Assembly: GCA_028289455.1 (NCBI GenBank)
Contig: JANQPN010000080.1
Span: 124,001-188,000 of the forward strand
DNA length: 64,000 bases
Source of the DNA: Wenzhouxiangellaceae bacterium
GTDB taxonomy: Bacteria; Pseudomonadota; Gammaproteobacteria; Xanthomonadales; Wenzhouxiangellaceae
Direction of reading: 5' to 3'
The notes under the pieces were generated by a model. That model had not been told where the DNA came from, searched no databases, and worked only from the letters and a program-made list of their open reading frames with translations. Shown in pieces: positions 53,408-62,203 of this stretch. A program made the translations under genes and the position numbers. How positions within the stretch are numbered: position 1 is the first letter of the stretch; every line of letters starts with the position of its first letter.

Positions 53408-53953
53408 ATGCATCAAACATTAATGTATACAGGTAATCTCGTGTTTCAACCATTTCAAAAACTTTTGCTTTTGTCTATTGTTCTGATCGCTACCAGTGGT
53501 TTGGCACAAACGCCATTTTCATCACTGGAAGAACGAATGACATTACAGGAATTTCGTAACTCAGGCCTGGAAAAGCTTTCTCCTGATGAGCTGACACAGT
53601 TGAACAACTGGATTCGCAGCCATTCACTGGGAGGGGAAGAAGCAGTATTGGTTGCTGCTAATCAGCAGCAGGAGTTCCCCAGTGGTTTTAACCCTGACAG
53701 GATAGGTTTCCAGGACTATCGTGGAGAACACGTCCCGATTGTGTCCCGCATTAAAGGTAGATTTGTAGGCTGGAACGGTGACACCGAGTTTGAACTGGAG
53801 AACGGTATGATCTGGCGTCAGGTTCAACAGGACCTGTTGGGCGTACGCCCCAGAGAAAACCCCGAAGTGACTATTGAACCGGGTTTATTCGGCTCCTGGT
53901 ATCTGAAACTGGATGGCATAAACAAGCGCATCCAGGTCAAACGGATAGAATGA
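53408..53953 (+). CDS. Uncharacterised secreted protein (about 170-180 aa)
   Basis: A signal peptide (FQKLLLLSIVLIATSGLAQ) is followed by RMTLQEFRNSGLEKLSPDEL and LNNWI, a short helical block that recurs, as I recall, in uncharacterised secreted gammaproteobacterial proteins. The second half is a small beta domain (SRIKGRFVGWNGDTEFELEN, GMIWRQVQQD, GSWYLKLDG). The start may be ATG 53408, ATG 53423 or GTG 53441; the last has the best ribosome binding site. Role unknown. Confidence 0.65.
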   Translation: MHQTLMYTGNLVFQPFQKLLLLSIVLIATSGLAQTPFSSLEERMTLQEFRNSGLEKLSPDELTQLNNWIRSHSLGGEEAVLVAANQQQEFPSGFNPDRIGFQDYRGEHVPIVSRIKGRFVGWNGDTEFELENGMIWRQVQQDLLGVRPRENPEVTIEPGLFGSWYLKLDGINKRIQVKRIE

Positions 53954-54004
53954 TTTCTTATAGTTCAGGCCGGCGGTTTTAACTGCCGGCTTGAGCCCTG
54001 TTGA

Positions 54005-54340
54005 TTATCGGTTTTTCTTGATTTGAGTATTGATTCGGAACAACCACGCCCTGGCGATCAGATAGCCCACCACACCAATCGCAATAAAAATACTGGAAAG
54101 CTGTCCGGGCAGCTGATTAAACCCGCCGTTCTGAAACCACCACATCAAAAAACCCAGCATGGTAAACAGCATCGCCATGTAAGTCAGCATCCGTGCACGG
54201 TAACGTAAATTACGCAGCTGACGCATCATCAATACTTCAGGGTCAACCTGAGCACCGGTTTTACTATAGCCGCAGTGTGGACAGGCTTGGGCCAGACTGG
54301 AAATACGCCGGGCACAACCCGGGCAACGAACGATAGACAT
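54005..54340 (-). CDS. Zinc-ribbon membrane protein, unknown function (111 aa)
   Basis: The N-terminus holds two CxxC pairs (CPGCARR and CPHCGYSK), a zinc ribbon, followed by a basic helix and two membrane segments (MLTYMAMLFTMLGFLMWWF and LSSIFIAIGVVGYLIARAWL). Such proteins are common and uncharacterised. It is on the same strand as, and downstream of, the sensor kinase gene, 77 bases away. Confidence 0.75.
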   Translation of the reverse strand: MSIVRCPGCARRISSLAQACPHCGYSKTGAQVDPEVLMMRQLRNLRYRARMLTYMAMLFTMLGFLMWWFQNGGFNQLPGQLSSIFIAIGVVGYLIARAWLFRINTQIKKNR

Positions 54341-54417
54341 GTGTTTGAATGCTCTAACTTATCAGGTTACCAGTCTGCCATGCTTGAGCCGCTTAAGCGA
54401 GTCATTGAACACTCACT

Positions 54418-55710
54418 TCAACCACTGCTTTTACCGGTTTGCCCGTAAAACCAGATTTCTGCCCGCAAACCGCCTTCTTTGGCATTCTGGAAATGCACCT
54501 GCCAGCCGTACAGCTCGCACAAACGCTTCACTATCGCCAGCCCCAGTCCGGCACCTTTTCCGCCACTCTCCTTGCCCCGGTAGTGGCGATCAAAAATGCG
54601 CGGCAGATCCTGCTCATCAATGCCCGGCCCCTGATCCTGAATCACAATCGATCCCGGCCGGACATTCACCCGAATCACACCGGACGGCGAATAGCGAATC
54701 GCATTACCAAGCAAATTACCGACCGTTACTGCAATCACGGATTCCGGTGCGATAACGTTAACCCGGTTCTCCAGGTCAGCATCAATCGACAAATCCTTAT
54801 CGCCGATCAACGGCTCGTACAGCTCAATAACATTGGCAACCACTGATGATAGATCACGGGCGTTGCTGTCTTCAGTCACACCACGTTCTGCCCTGGCCAA
54901 GTGCAACAGAGCCGTCGTAATATCCGTCGACTGTCTTGCAGCACGGGCGATTCTGAAGAGCCGCTCCTGGGCTTTTGCCGGCAACTCAGGCATATTCAAC
55001 ATCAACTCAGTAGCCCCAGTTATGACTGCCAGCGGTGTGCGCAACTCGTGCGAAACGTCGGCATTGAATGCATGGTCGCGCTCCACACGTTCACGCAACT
55101 GAACAGCATAGGTATCCAATGCGGCTGCCAACTGCCCTACTTCATCATCGGCAAAATGGTCCGACAAAGGCTCAGGCTTGCTGCTGGCTGTTAATCTGCG
55201 TACCCGTTCAGCCAAATCCCTGACCGGCTGCATAACCCGGCCGGCCGACCACAGCCCCAACCCCAGAGACAACACCGAAAAGGCCAGCACCGTACCGACC
55301 AAAGCTGCCACCAGCCGATTGGTAATCGAGCGGTTGGCAGTAACGTCATAGGTTAGAAAAACCCAGTAGTCGTCGTCTTTGCGAATGGCTGCGCGGTACA
55401 TACCGGTCGCGCTGTCGACCTTATGCACACCGGTTGACAGTCCACGAAACGCTTCCGGGACAATATCTGCCTGATTGGGCCTGGTTACATAGCCCTGAAT
55501 GCGTGAATAAAAAGGTTCTACCTGGGTAGGGTCCGCACGCAGCTGCACCACGTACTGATTCAATTCATCTCGCAATGTGCGGGAAATCAGCTGATCGGTA
55601 ATGTATTCCTGTAAAGCCAGTGCGCTGGCAGCAAACAGTACACTCAGAATCGTGCCGAACAGCACGAATGAAAACACGATGCGGCTGCGTAGGCGGCGCC
55701 GGTATTGCAT
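54418..55710 (-). CDS. Two-component sensor histidine kinase
   Basis: Domain order: membrane helix (VFSFVLFGTILSVLFAASAL), periplasmic sensor of about 110 residues, second membrane helix (LVAALVGTVLAFSVLSLGLG), HAMP (RVMQPVRDLAERVRRL), HisKA with phospho-accepting His (HAFNADVSHELRTPLAVITG) and ATPase (NLLGNAIRYS, IQDQGPGID, GAGLGLAIVKRLCELYGW). It lies 29 bases behind the response regulator gene, so the two form a signalling pair. The signal is unknown. Confidence 0.95.
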   Translation of the reverse strand: MQYRRRLRSRIVFSFVLFGTILSVLFAASALALQEYITDQLISRTLRDELNQYVVQLRADPTQVEPFYSRIQGYVTRPNQADIVPEAFRGLSTGVHKVDSATGMYRAAIRKDDDYWVFLTYDVTANRSITNRLVAALVGTVLAFSVLSLGLGLWSAGRVMQPVRDLAERVRRLTASSKPEPLSDHFADDEVGQLAAALDTYAVQLRERVERDHAFNADVSHELRTPLAVITGATELMLNMPELPAKAQERLFRIARAARQSTDITTALLHLARAERGVTEDSNARDLSSVVANVIELYEPLIGDKDLSIDADLENRVNVIAPESVIAVTVGNLLGNAIRYSPSGVIRVNVRPGSIVIQDQGPGIDEQDLPRIFDRHYRGKESGGKGAGLGLAIVKRLCELYGWQVHFQNAKEGGLRAEIWFYGQTGKSSG

Positions 55711-55739
55711 ACCTGAAAAGTCAGTCCGGTTTCAGTTGT

Positions 55740-56435
55740 TTAGTCCGGTTCATCAGTGGCCTGAAGGTCCACCATCCGGTAACCGATTCCGTGTCTGGTT
55801 TGTATTAACGCAGCTGGATATGGCTTATCAATGGCAGCACGCAGGCTATGGATATGCACCCGCAGACTGTCACTGTCAGGCAATTCATCACCCCATACAT
55901 GTGCTTCAATTTCCGCCCTGGTAACCACTCTAGGCGAGGCCCGCATCAAACATTCCAGAATCTTCAAGCCAATAGGATTCAGATCAATATGGTCGCCATC
56001 ACGGGTAACGATCAGCGTATCCAAATCATAATGCAGATCACCAATATTCAACTGACGCGTCTGCAGACTGGGGTTGGCCCGGCGGGTAATCACCTCCAGC
56101 CGCGCTTCCACTTCCTGAAGCTCGAACGGTTTGACCAGGTAATCATCTGCTCCGCGACGGAAACCCTCCAGCTTATCTTCCAGCTGGTCACGGGCAGTCA
56201 GCATCAGTATTGGTACGTGTTTGTGCGCTTCTTCGCGTAGACGGGTACATACTTCCAGACCGTCAAGACCCGGCAATGACAAATCCAGCACTACAGCATC
56301 ATATTCATGCTTCAGCGCCAGGTTCAGCCCGGTTGTACCATCTGCGGCAAAATCCACCGTATGCCCTTGATCATCCAGAAAATCACCTAGATTTGCAGCA
56401 ATATCCGGATTGTCTTCAATAATTAATACACGCAT
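55740..56435 (-). CDS. OmpR/PhoB-type response regulator
   Basis: Receiver domain with the acidic pair near IEDNPDIA, phospho-accepting Asp in DAVVLDLSLPGLDGLEV, Thr in LMLTARDQ and Lys in DYLVKPFELQE. The C-terminal winged helix is complete (LNPIGLKILECLMRASPRVV, HIHSLRAAIDKPYPAALIQT, RHGIGYRM). Length 231. It is transcribed ahead of its kinase. Confidence 0.96.
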   Translation of the reverse strand: MRVLIIEDNPDIAANLGDFLDDQGHTVDFAADGTTGLNLALKHEYDAVVLDLSLPGLDGLEVCTRLREEAHKHVPILMLTARDQLEDKLEGFRRGADDYLVKPFELQEVEARLEVITRRANPSLQTRQLNIGDLHYDLDTLIVTRDGDHIDLNPIGLKILECLMRASPRVVTRAEIEAHVWGDELPDSDSLRVHIHSLRAAIDKPYPAALIQTRHGIGYRMVDLQATDEPD

Positions 56436-56485
56436 TTATTGTTCTCACACGAAGTTGGCTTAATCTCAAATACAACGCCCATTAG

Positions 56486-56523
56486 AAAAAAGCCCAAGCG
56501 GATAAACCATCGCGCTTGGGCTT
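56486..56523 (-). terminator. Rho-independent terminator of the pilT-pilU unit
   Basis: On the minus strand AAGCCCAAGCG and CGCTTGGGCTT form a perfect 11-base stem with a 12-base loop, followed by a T-run (56486-56490). It stands about 140 bases behind the pilU stop. Confidence 0.8.
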
Positions 56524-56661
56524 AAATGTGCTCAGTTAACCGTAATCATCGCAGTGCTTTGGACGGGCAAAGACCCAAAGTACGAGCAAATCATAGCTTT
56601 TGATGCGTTAAGTGACAGTTAACCTTAAAGCCCGAATTCTACAGGCAGCCTTGTCCTGTTA

Positions 56662-57798
56662 TCAGTTTCTTTCCCGCTCGATCAGACCGACTGTGCTCAA
56701 TCCACCGGCCAGGCTGCGAACATCGCCACCCTGGGCAAGCTTGACCGACAGACGAACCTCATTGGCAGAATCGGCATGCCGTAATGCCTGGTCCATATCA
56801 ATCTTATCTTCCAGGTAGAGCTTCACCAATGATTGATCGAAAGTCATCATGCCATGATGTGTAGAGTCACGCATGATGGTCTTCAACTCAGGAATCTGAC
56901 CATTACGGATTTTCTCCTGCACCAGCGGTGTATTCAGCATGATTTCCAAAGCCACCCGGCGGCGATCACGGTCTTTGGCGGGCAACAGCTGCTGGGCAAT
57001 CATTGCCCGCAGGTTGAATGAAAGATCCAAAAGCACCTGCTCACGCTGGGATTCCGGGAAAAAATGCAGAATACGGTCAAGTGCCTGGTTGGCGTTGTTA
57101 GCGTGCAGCGTACTGAACACCAGGTGACCGGTTTCAGCAAAAGTCAGCGCATGCTCCATCGCTTCCCGGGTTCGGATTTCCCCGATCATGATGACATCAG
57201 GCGCCTGCCTCAAGGTGTTGCGCAAGGCCACCTCGAATGAATCGGTATCCACACCTACCTCACGTTGGGTAACGATGCTTTTAGCATGCCGGTGTACATA
57301 TTCGATGGGATCTTCAATACTGATGATATGCCCGGACATTGTCTGGTTGCGATGCCCGATCATTGATGCCAGGGTTGTTGATTTGCCGGTACCTGTCGCA
57401 CCCACCAGAATCACGATACCACGCTTGGCCACTGCCAGGTCCAACAGCGATTCAGGCAAATCCAGATCGTGAACCGTCGGTATGCGTGTTTCAATCCGGC
57501 GACAGACCATGCCTACTTGGCACTGCTGCATGAAGGCACTCACACGGAAGCGGGCCACATCGTCCAGTGCTATGGCAAACTGACACTCGTTAGTGCGTAA
57601 AAATTCTTCACGCTGATGTTCGTTCATCACGCTCAGCACCAGCTCACGCGCCTGTTCATCGGTTAATGGATCAGGCTCCACAGCATGATAATCACCATGA
57701 ATTTTTACCGTTGGCGGAGCCTCTGCGGTAACGAATAAATCCGAACCCTCCTTGGTATGCAGTAGATGCAGCCAACTACGAACATCATGCATCAGCAT
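56662..57798 (-). CDS. pilU: Type IV pilus retraction ATPase PilU
   Basis: A PilT-family hexameric ATPase of 378 residues. Walker A (LVGATGTGKSTTLASMIGH), the Asp box (HIISIEDPIEYVHRHAKSIV), Walker B (PDVIMIGEIRTREAMEHAL) and His box (AETGHLVFSTLHANNANQALD) are intact. It is the longer paralog following pilT, as in pseudomonads, so it is called PilU rather than PilT. It assists PilT in retracting pili. Confidence 0.95.
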   Translation of the reverse strand: MLMHDVRSWLHLLHTKEGSDLFVTAEAPPTVKIHGDYHAVEPDPLTDEQARELVLSVMNEHQREEFLRTNECQFAIALDDVARFRVSAFMQQCQVGMVCRRIETRIPTVHDLDLPESLLDLAVAKRGIVILVGATGTGKSTTLASMIGHRNQTMSGHIISIEDPIEYVHRHAKSIVTQREVGVDTDSFEVALRNTLRQAPDVIMIGEIRTREAMEHALTFAETGHLVFSTLHANNANQALDRILHFFPESQREQVLLDLSFNLRAMIAQQLLPAKDRDRRRVALEIMLNTPLVQEKIRNGQIPELKTIMRDSTHHGMMTFDQSLVKLYLEDKIDMDQALRHADSANEVRLSVKLAQGGDVRSLAGGLSTVGLIERERN

Positions 57799-57868
57799 TC
57801 TCCTTGTTGCGGGTACCTGTAAATTATAAGCCTGTTAGTGTCTGACAAACATCAATCAGGGTCAGACA

Positions 57869-58906
57869 TTACTCAAAATTGCGTTTGTTTTGCGCTTTGC
57901 GGGCAGCTTCCTGCTGAGTGATTATGCCTCTGTTGACCAGTGCTTCCAGCGACATATCCATGGTTTGCATACCGGTGTGCTGGCTGGTCTGGATAACCGA
58001 GTACATCTGCGCCACTTTGTCCTCTCGGATCAGGTTTCGAATCGCAGGATTAGCAATCATGATCTCATGCGCCGCTACCCGGCCACCGGTTTTACGCTTC
58101 AACAGTGTCTGGGTAACCACTGCACGCAGTGACTCAGACAACATGGAACGCACCATAGCTTTTTCACCTGCAGGGAAAACATCAATAATTCGGTCTACCG
58201 TCTTGGGTGCTGAACTGGTATGCACTGTGGAAAACACAATGTGGCCGGTTTCCGCTGCAGTCAGAGCCAGTCTGATAGTCTCCTGGTCACGCAACTCACC
58301 GATCAGAATCACATCAGGATCTTCACGCAGAGCGGCACGCAAGGCCGAATTAAAACTGCGCGCATCACGGCCAACCTCACGTTGATTGATCAGGCAATGC
58401 TTGCTCTGATGCACAAATTCAATCGGATCCTCAATTGTCAGCACATGTCCCGATACATTTTTATTGATATGGTCAAGCATCGCCGCCAGCGTTGTGGACT
58501 TTCCCACACCGGTCGGGCCGGTAACCAAAAACAATCCCCGCGGCACCATGATCATATCCCGGAAAATCGGCGGCGCCTGCAAATCATCCAGCGTGAGAAT
58601 TTCCTCTGGAATCACACGGAATGCGCAGCCTGTGCCCCGGTCGTGATGAAAGGCGTTAACACGAAAACGCGCCAGCCCGGATATGTTGTAGGAAAAGTCG
58701 ACACTGAGATCAGCTTCGAAGTCACGCCGCTGATGGTCCGTCATGGTGCTGTAAATCAGCTCCGATGTCTGTTTACGGTCCAGCGTATCGACATCCAGGC
58801 GATGCAGCTCACCATCCACCCGAATCATCGGCGGCAGACCAGCAGACAAATGCAGATCAGATGCTTTATGACGAACTGTAAATGCCAGTAATTCGGCGAT
58901 ATCCAT
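57869..58906 (-). CDS. pilT: Type IV pilus twitching motility ATPase PilT
   Basis: The N-terminus MDIAELLAFTVRHKASDLHL is typical of PilT. Walker A (VTGPTGVGKSTTLAAMLDHI), Asp box (LTIEDPIEFVHQSKHCLINQ), Walker B (DPDVILIGELRDQETIRLAL) and His box (AETGHIVFSTVHTSSAPKTV) are intact. Length 345. It retracts type IV pili; no other pilus genes are in the window. It is divergent from yggS, the pseudomonad-type order. Confidence 0.97.
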   Translation of the reverse strand: MDIAELLAFTVRHKASDLHLSAGLPPMIRVDGELHRLDVDTLDRKQTSELIYSTMTDHQRRDFEADLSVDFSYNISGLARFRVNAFHHDRGTGCAFRVIPEEILTLDDLQAPPIFRDMIMVPRGLFLVTGPTGVGKSTTLAAMLDHINKNVSGHVLTIEDPIEFVHQSKHCLINQREVGRDARSFNSALRAALREDPDVILIGELRDQETIRLALTAAETGHIVFSTVHTSSAPKTVDRIIDVFPAGEKAMVRSMLSESLRAVVTQTLLKRKTGGRVAAHEIMIANPAIRNLIREDKVAQMYSVIQTSQHTGMQTMDMSLEALVNRGIITQQEAARKAQNKRNFE

Positions 58907-59065
58907 ACTCGTTTCCTGAACTAATGCTTAGCGTTGCGGGTTAAAATAAAATCCATGTCGGGCAGAACTGTATCAGTTTCGAAACCAATGCGTAAGTCTG
59001 CGAATCAATGTGATTGTCAGCCAACCACCTGACGCCCAGTGCTCATATTAATCATTTAAGCATCC

Positions 59066-59737
59066 ATGGATACAATACAGCAACGCTATCAGAATATAAT
59101 CAATGCGCTCCACCAGCAGGCTCCGTCAACCCGGCTGCTGGCAGTCAGCAAAGGCCAGCCGGTCAGTAAAGTCCGTGCGCTGTACCAGGCCGGCCAGCGC
59201 GCATTCGGCGAAAGCTACCTGCGCGAAGCACAGCAGAAAATTAGCGAATGCCGTGATTTAACAGACATCCAGTGGCATTACATCGGCCCCCTGCAGCGTA
59301 ATAAAACCCGACCAATCGCTGAACTGTTTGACTGGGTTCACAGTGTTGACAGGCCGATACTGATCGAACGCCTGGGCAGTCAGCGGCCTGCCGGCCTGCA
59401 ACCATTGAATGTTCTGCTGCAGATAAATGTTGATAACGAACAGCAGAAATCCGGCACTGGTGCTGAGCAAATTCCGTCATTGGCACAAACCATCGGCACA
59501 TTCGCCACCCTCAAATTACGTGGCATTATGGGCATTCCCAAACAACAGCAGACAAACACCGGGCAACGTGATAGCTTTGCAGCCCTGTATGCTGCTTATC
59601 AGCAGTGCCTGGAAGTTGCTCCTTCGACTGACACGCTGTCAATGGGCATGTCCGGGGACTGGCAACTGGCTGTCCAGGAGGGAGCCAGCATGGTTCGCAT
59701 TGGTACGGCATTATTTGGCCCGCGGAATCAACGATAG
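59066..59737 (+). CDS. yggS: YggS family pyridoxal phosphate homeostasis protein
   Basis: A TIM-barrel PLP-binding protein of 223 residues: the PLP Lys in LLAVSKGQPVSKVRALYQAG, AFGESYLREAQQKI, IQWHYIGPLQRNKTRPIAEL and the C-terminal LSMGMSGDWQLAVQEGASMV, RIGTALFG. It buffers free PLP and has no catalytic activity known. First gene of yggS-proC-yggT. Confidence 0.96.
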   Translation: MDTIQQRYQNIINALHQQAPSTRLLAVSKGQPVSKVRALYQAGQRAFGESYLREAQQKISECRDLTDIQWHYIGPLQRNKTRPIAELFDWVHSVDRPILIERLGSQRPAGLQPLNVLLQINVDNEQQKSGTGAEQIPSLAQTIGTFATLKLRGIMGIPKQQQTNTGQRDSFAALYAAYQQCLEVAPSTDTLSMGMSGDWQLAVQEGASMVRIGTALFGPRNQR

Positions 59738-59752
59738 AGACCATAAACAGTT

Positions 59753-60565
59753 ATGAACGATGTACGTATCGGCATTATCGGTGCCGGCAACATGGCACAG
59801 GCCCTGATCAGCGGCCTGGTAAAACAGGGTTTTGCTGATGGTCTTATCGCCAGTGACCCTTCACAGGAAGCGCGCAATGCCGTTGCTGTGCAATACACAG
59901 TCAAAACCTCTGCCGACAACAACGATGCAGTTATCGACAGTGATGTGATAATCCTGGCAGTCAAACCACAGATTATGGATGCGGCGCTGGCCAGCATCAG
60001 TGCATCGGTGGACGAGAGGCAACTGGTGATTTCCATTGCTGCCGGTATTACCTGTGCACAAATCTGCAACGGTCTTTCACACAATCAACCGGTAGTCCGC
60101 GCCATGCCCAACACCCCGGCGTTAATCGGCGCAGGCATCAGCGGGCTGGCAGCCAATGAATATGTTAATGATTCTCAGCGCCAGCTGACCAAACGCATCC
60201 TTGAGGCCACCGGAGAGGCGGTTTGGCTGGAGAAGGAGTCACAGATTGACGCCGTAACCGCAGTATCAGGCAGCGGACCGGCCTATTTTTTCCTGCTCAT
60301 CGAAGCATTGACCAAAGCCGGTGAAGAAATCGGCCTGGAACCGCAAACAGCTGCCAGACTGGCGCTGGCTACCGGTGCCGGTGCCTGCCAGCTGGCACAG
60401 CATTCGGATGTTTCTCCGGCCGAATTGCGCCGCCGGGTGACTTCACCAGGCGGCACTACTGCAGCCGCGCTGCAGGTATTGCAGGAAGGTGGTTTTGCCC
60501 AGCTGATGAGTCAGGCTGTACAGGCGGCCAATCAGCGTGGCATTGAACTGTCGGGCGTTAGTTAA
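59753..60565 (+). CDS. proC: Pyrroline-5-carboxylate reductase
   Basis: Last step of proline synthesis. Rossmann motif IGIIGAGNMAQALISGLVKQ, VILAVKPQIMDAAL, RAMPNTPALIGAGISGLAAN and the C-terminal AVSGSGPAYFFLLIEALTKA and VTSPGGTTAAALQVL are all typical. Length 270. Fifteen bases behind yggS. Confidence 0.97.
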   Translation: MNDVRIGIIGAGNMAQALISGLVKQGFADGLIASDPSQEARNAVAVQYTVKTSADNNDAVIDSDVIILAVKPQIMDAALASISASVDERQLVISIAAGITCAQICNGLSHNQPVVRAMPNTPALIGAGISGLAANEYVNDSQRQLTKRILEATGEAVWLEKESQIDAVTAVSGSGPAYFFLLIEALTKAGEEIGLEPQTAARLALATGAGACQLAQHSDVSPAELRRRVTSPGGTTAAALQVLQEGGFAQLMSQAVQAANQRGIELSGVS

Positions 60566-60579
60566 GCGGAGCCTCGATC

Positions 60580-61119
60580 ATGCAGCCGGTACAGGCATTT
60601 CTTTATCTTTTCGATACCATCATCCAGTTGTTTGCGTTGCTTATTCTGCTGCGCATTCTGCTGCAGCTGGTGCGTGCGGATTACTACAATACGCTGGTCC
60701 AGATAATAGTGCGTTTTACTGACCCGGTACTGAAACCCCTGCGTAAACTGATCCCTTCGATTGGCCGCATGGACATGGCCGGCGTTGTCTGTTTTGTGGC
60801 CCTGCAGGCACTTGCACTGGTTTTGCGACTGGTGGCCAACCAGGCAGAACTGCCCTGGCAGGCCATTATTTATCTGGCTGTTCAGCGCAGTGTTCAGACC
60901 GTGTTAATGACCTACATGGTATTAATTATCGCCAACGTGCTGATCAGCCTGTTCGGTCAACGCGCCAGGCATCCGATTATTCCGCTGATTTATCAGCTGA
61001 CTGAACCGGTACTGGGCCGCATACGAAAAGTGATACCACCGATAGCCGGGCTGGACTTGTCACCGCTGGTGGCCATAATCGGCATACAGTTTTTAATGAT
61101 TCTGATAGGATGGCGATAG
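60580..61119 (+). CDS. yggT: YggT family membrane protein
   Basis: Two repeats of the YggT unit, each with membrane helices around a conserved loop: IRFTDPVLKPLRKLIPSIGR-like IVRFTDPVLKPLRKLIP and LTEPVLGRIRKVIPPIAGLD. It is linked by neighbourhood to proC and yggS in many gammaproteobacteria; suspected in envelope or osmotic functions. Length 179. Confidence 0.94.
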   Translation: MQPVQAFLYLFDTIIQLFALLILLRILLQLVRADYYNTLVQIIVRFTDPVLKPLRKLIPSIGRMDMAGVVCFVALQALALVLRLVANQAELPWQAIIYLAVQRSVQTVLMTYMVLIIANVLISLFGQRARHPIIPLIYQLTEPVLGRIRKVIPPIAGLDLSPLVAIIGIQFLMILIGWR

Positions 61120-61144
61120 CCAGATATTGAATGAGGAAGAAACC

Positions 61145-61585
61145 ATGCGCAAAATTGCTTTGACTGTTTTATTACTGGGCCTGATCCTGTCTTCCAATGC
61201 CATGGCGCAACGCTCACAGGATTTTGGCAATTATGTGGTGCATTTCAATGCCCTGAATACCAACCTGATTCCACCCGCAGCCGCACAGCAGTATGGCATT
61301 CAACGCTCCAGCACCCGCGCATTATTAAACATTACTATTTTGAGCAAAGTTATGAATACGCCCGGGACGCCGGTACACGCTAAAGTGACTGCAACCGGTC
61401 GCAACCTCAGCGGGCAGTTACGTGATATCCAAATCAAGGAAGTGGACGATCAGGGCGCCATTTATTATCTGGGGCAGTTACGGGTCCGTAACGAAGAAAC
61501 CTTTGACTTCACCGTCAACATCACACCTGATGGCGAACAGGAACCGCTGGTCGTCAGATTCCGGCAACAGTTCTTTACTGAATAG
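61145..61585 (+). CDS. DUF4426 family secreted protein
   Basis: The ATG at 61145 has GAGGAAG 6 bases upstream (a TTG at 61127 is less likely). The signal peptide is cut after NAMA. The mature part has DFGNYVVHFNALNTNLIPPAAAQQYGIQRS, KVTATGRNLSGQ and a final FTVNITPDGE, VRFRQQFF, which is the DUF4426 pattern. The family usually lies near yggT and metXW in pseudomonads; metX and metW are absent here. Function unknown. Confidence 0.88.
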   Translation: MRKIALTVLLLGLILSSNAMAQRSQDFGNYVVHFNALNTNLIPPAAAQQYGIQRSSTRALLNITILSKVMNTPGTPVHAKVTATGRNLSGQLRDIQIKEVDDQGAIYYLGQLRVRNEETFDFTVNITPDGEQEPLVVRFRQQFFTE

Positions 61586-62018
61586 CCGCGCGTTCAACCG
61601 CGTGCTTGGCCTGTACATACTCTGCATGCGACAGGCCTAACAGATCAGCCACTTGACGCAAGTGGCTTTCTTCATAACGATCCACGTCCCCATCGGCATA
61701 CACAACCGACCATAAGCTGACCAGCAATTGTCTGCGCTGTGCCGCACTCCACGCCTGCCGTAAACGCCTGGCAAACACATAGATACCATCGCTGGTTTGC
61801 AAGCGCTGCCGGGCTTCTTCCAACAACTCGTTTACTGCGGTAGCAGTCAGGCCAAAAGTGCTGGCCAGCGCACTGTGTAGTGTGGCGACTTCCTGCTCCT
61901 GGACAGTCCCGTCAGCATGCGCAGTTTCCAACAGCAGCATGGTAGCTGCCAGCTCCAGCGATGGCTGCTCGGTTTGTGGCTGTGAAGCCTTCAACTGTTC
62001 GCGTAAAAATTTAAGCAT
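61575..62018 (-). CDS. TerB-like (tellurite resistance TerB domain) protein
   Basis: The body has two repeated helical units with acidic pockets: LLLETAHADGTVQEQEVATL and SLWSVVYADGDVDRYEESHL, the duplicated ADGxxxxxE motif of the TerB/DjlA-type domain, which binds metal. The start is taken at ATG 62018 (MLKFLREQL), and a TTG at 62042 is possible. The C-terminus overlaps the DUF4426 gene by 11 bases on the opposite strand. Role unknown; tellurite resistance should not be assumed. Confidence 0.85.
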   Translation of the reverse strand: MLKFLREQLKASQPQTEQPSLELAATMLLLETAHADGTVQEQEVATLHSALASTFGLTATAVNELLEEARQRLQTSDGIYVFARRLRQAWSAAQRRQLLVSLWSVVYADGDVDRYEESHLRQVADLLGLSHAEYVQAKHAVERAAIQ

Positions 62019-62203
62019 ATTGTCAGGTCTGATATGGTCCAATTCCCCGTTCTGCAGCAGCTGTCGAAACGCTGACTCACTGCAGCAGTAATTTTATCTT
62101 AATCACAGCTGCCGGGTTTACCGCTAAATATCTTGACTGTAACTATTGCCATTTGTTGCAAATCGCCTATGCTGCCAGTTGTTATTTCATTTAAACCATC
62201 GTT

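Noticed and set aside
61575..62018. Tellurite resistance determinant
   Set aside because: The protein has a TerB-like domain, but no other ter genes are near; the domain occurs in many unrelated contexts.
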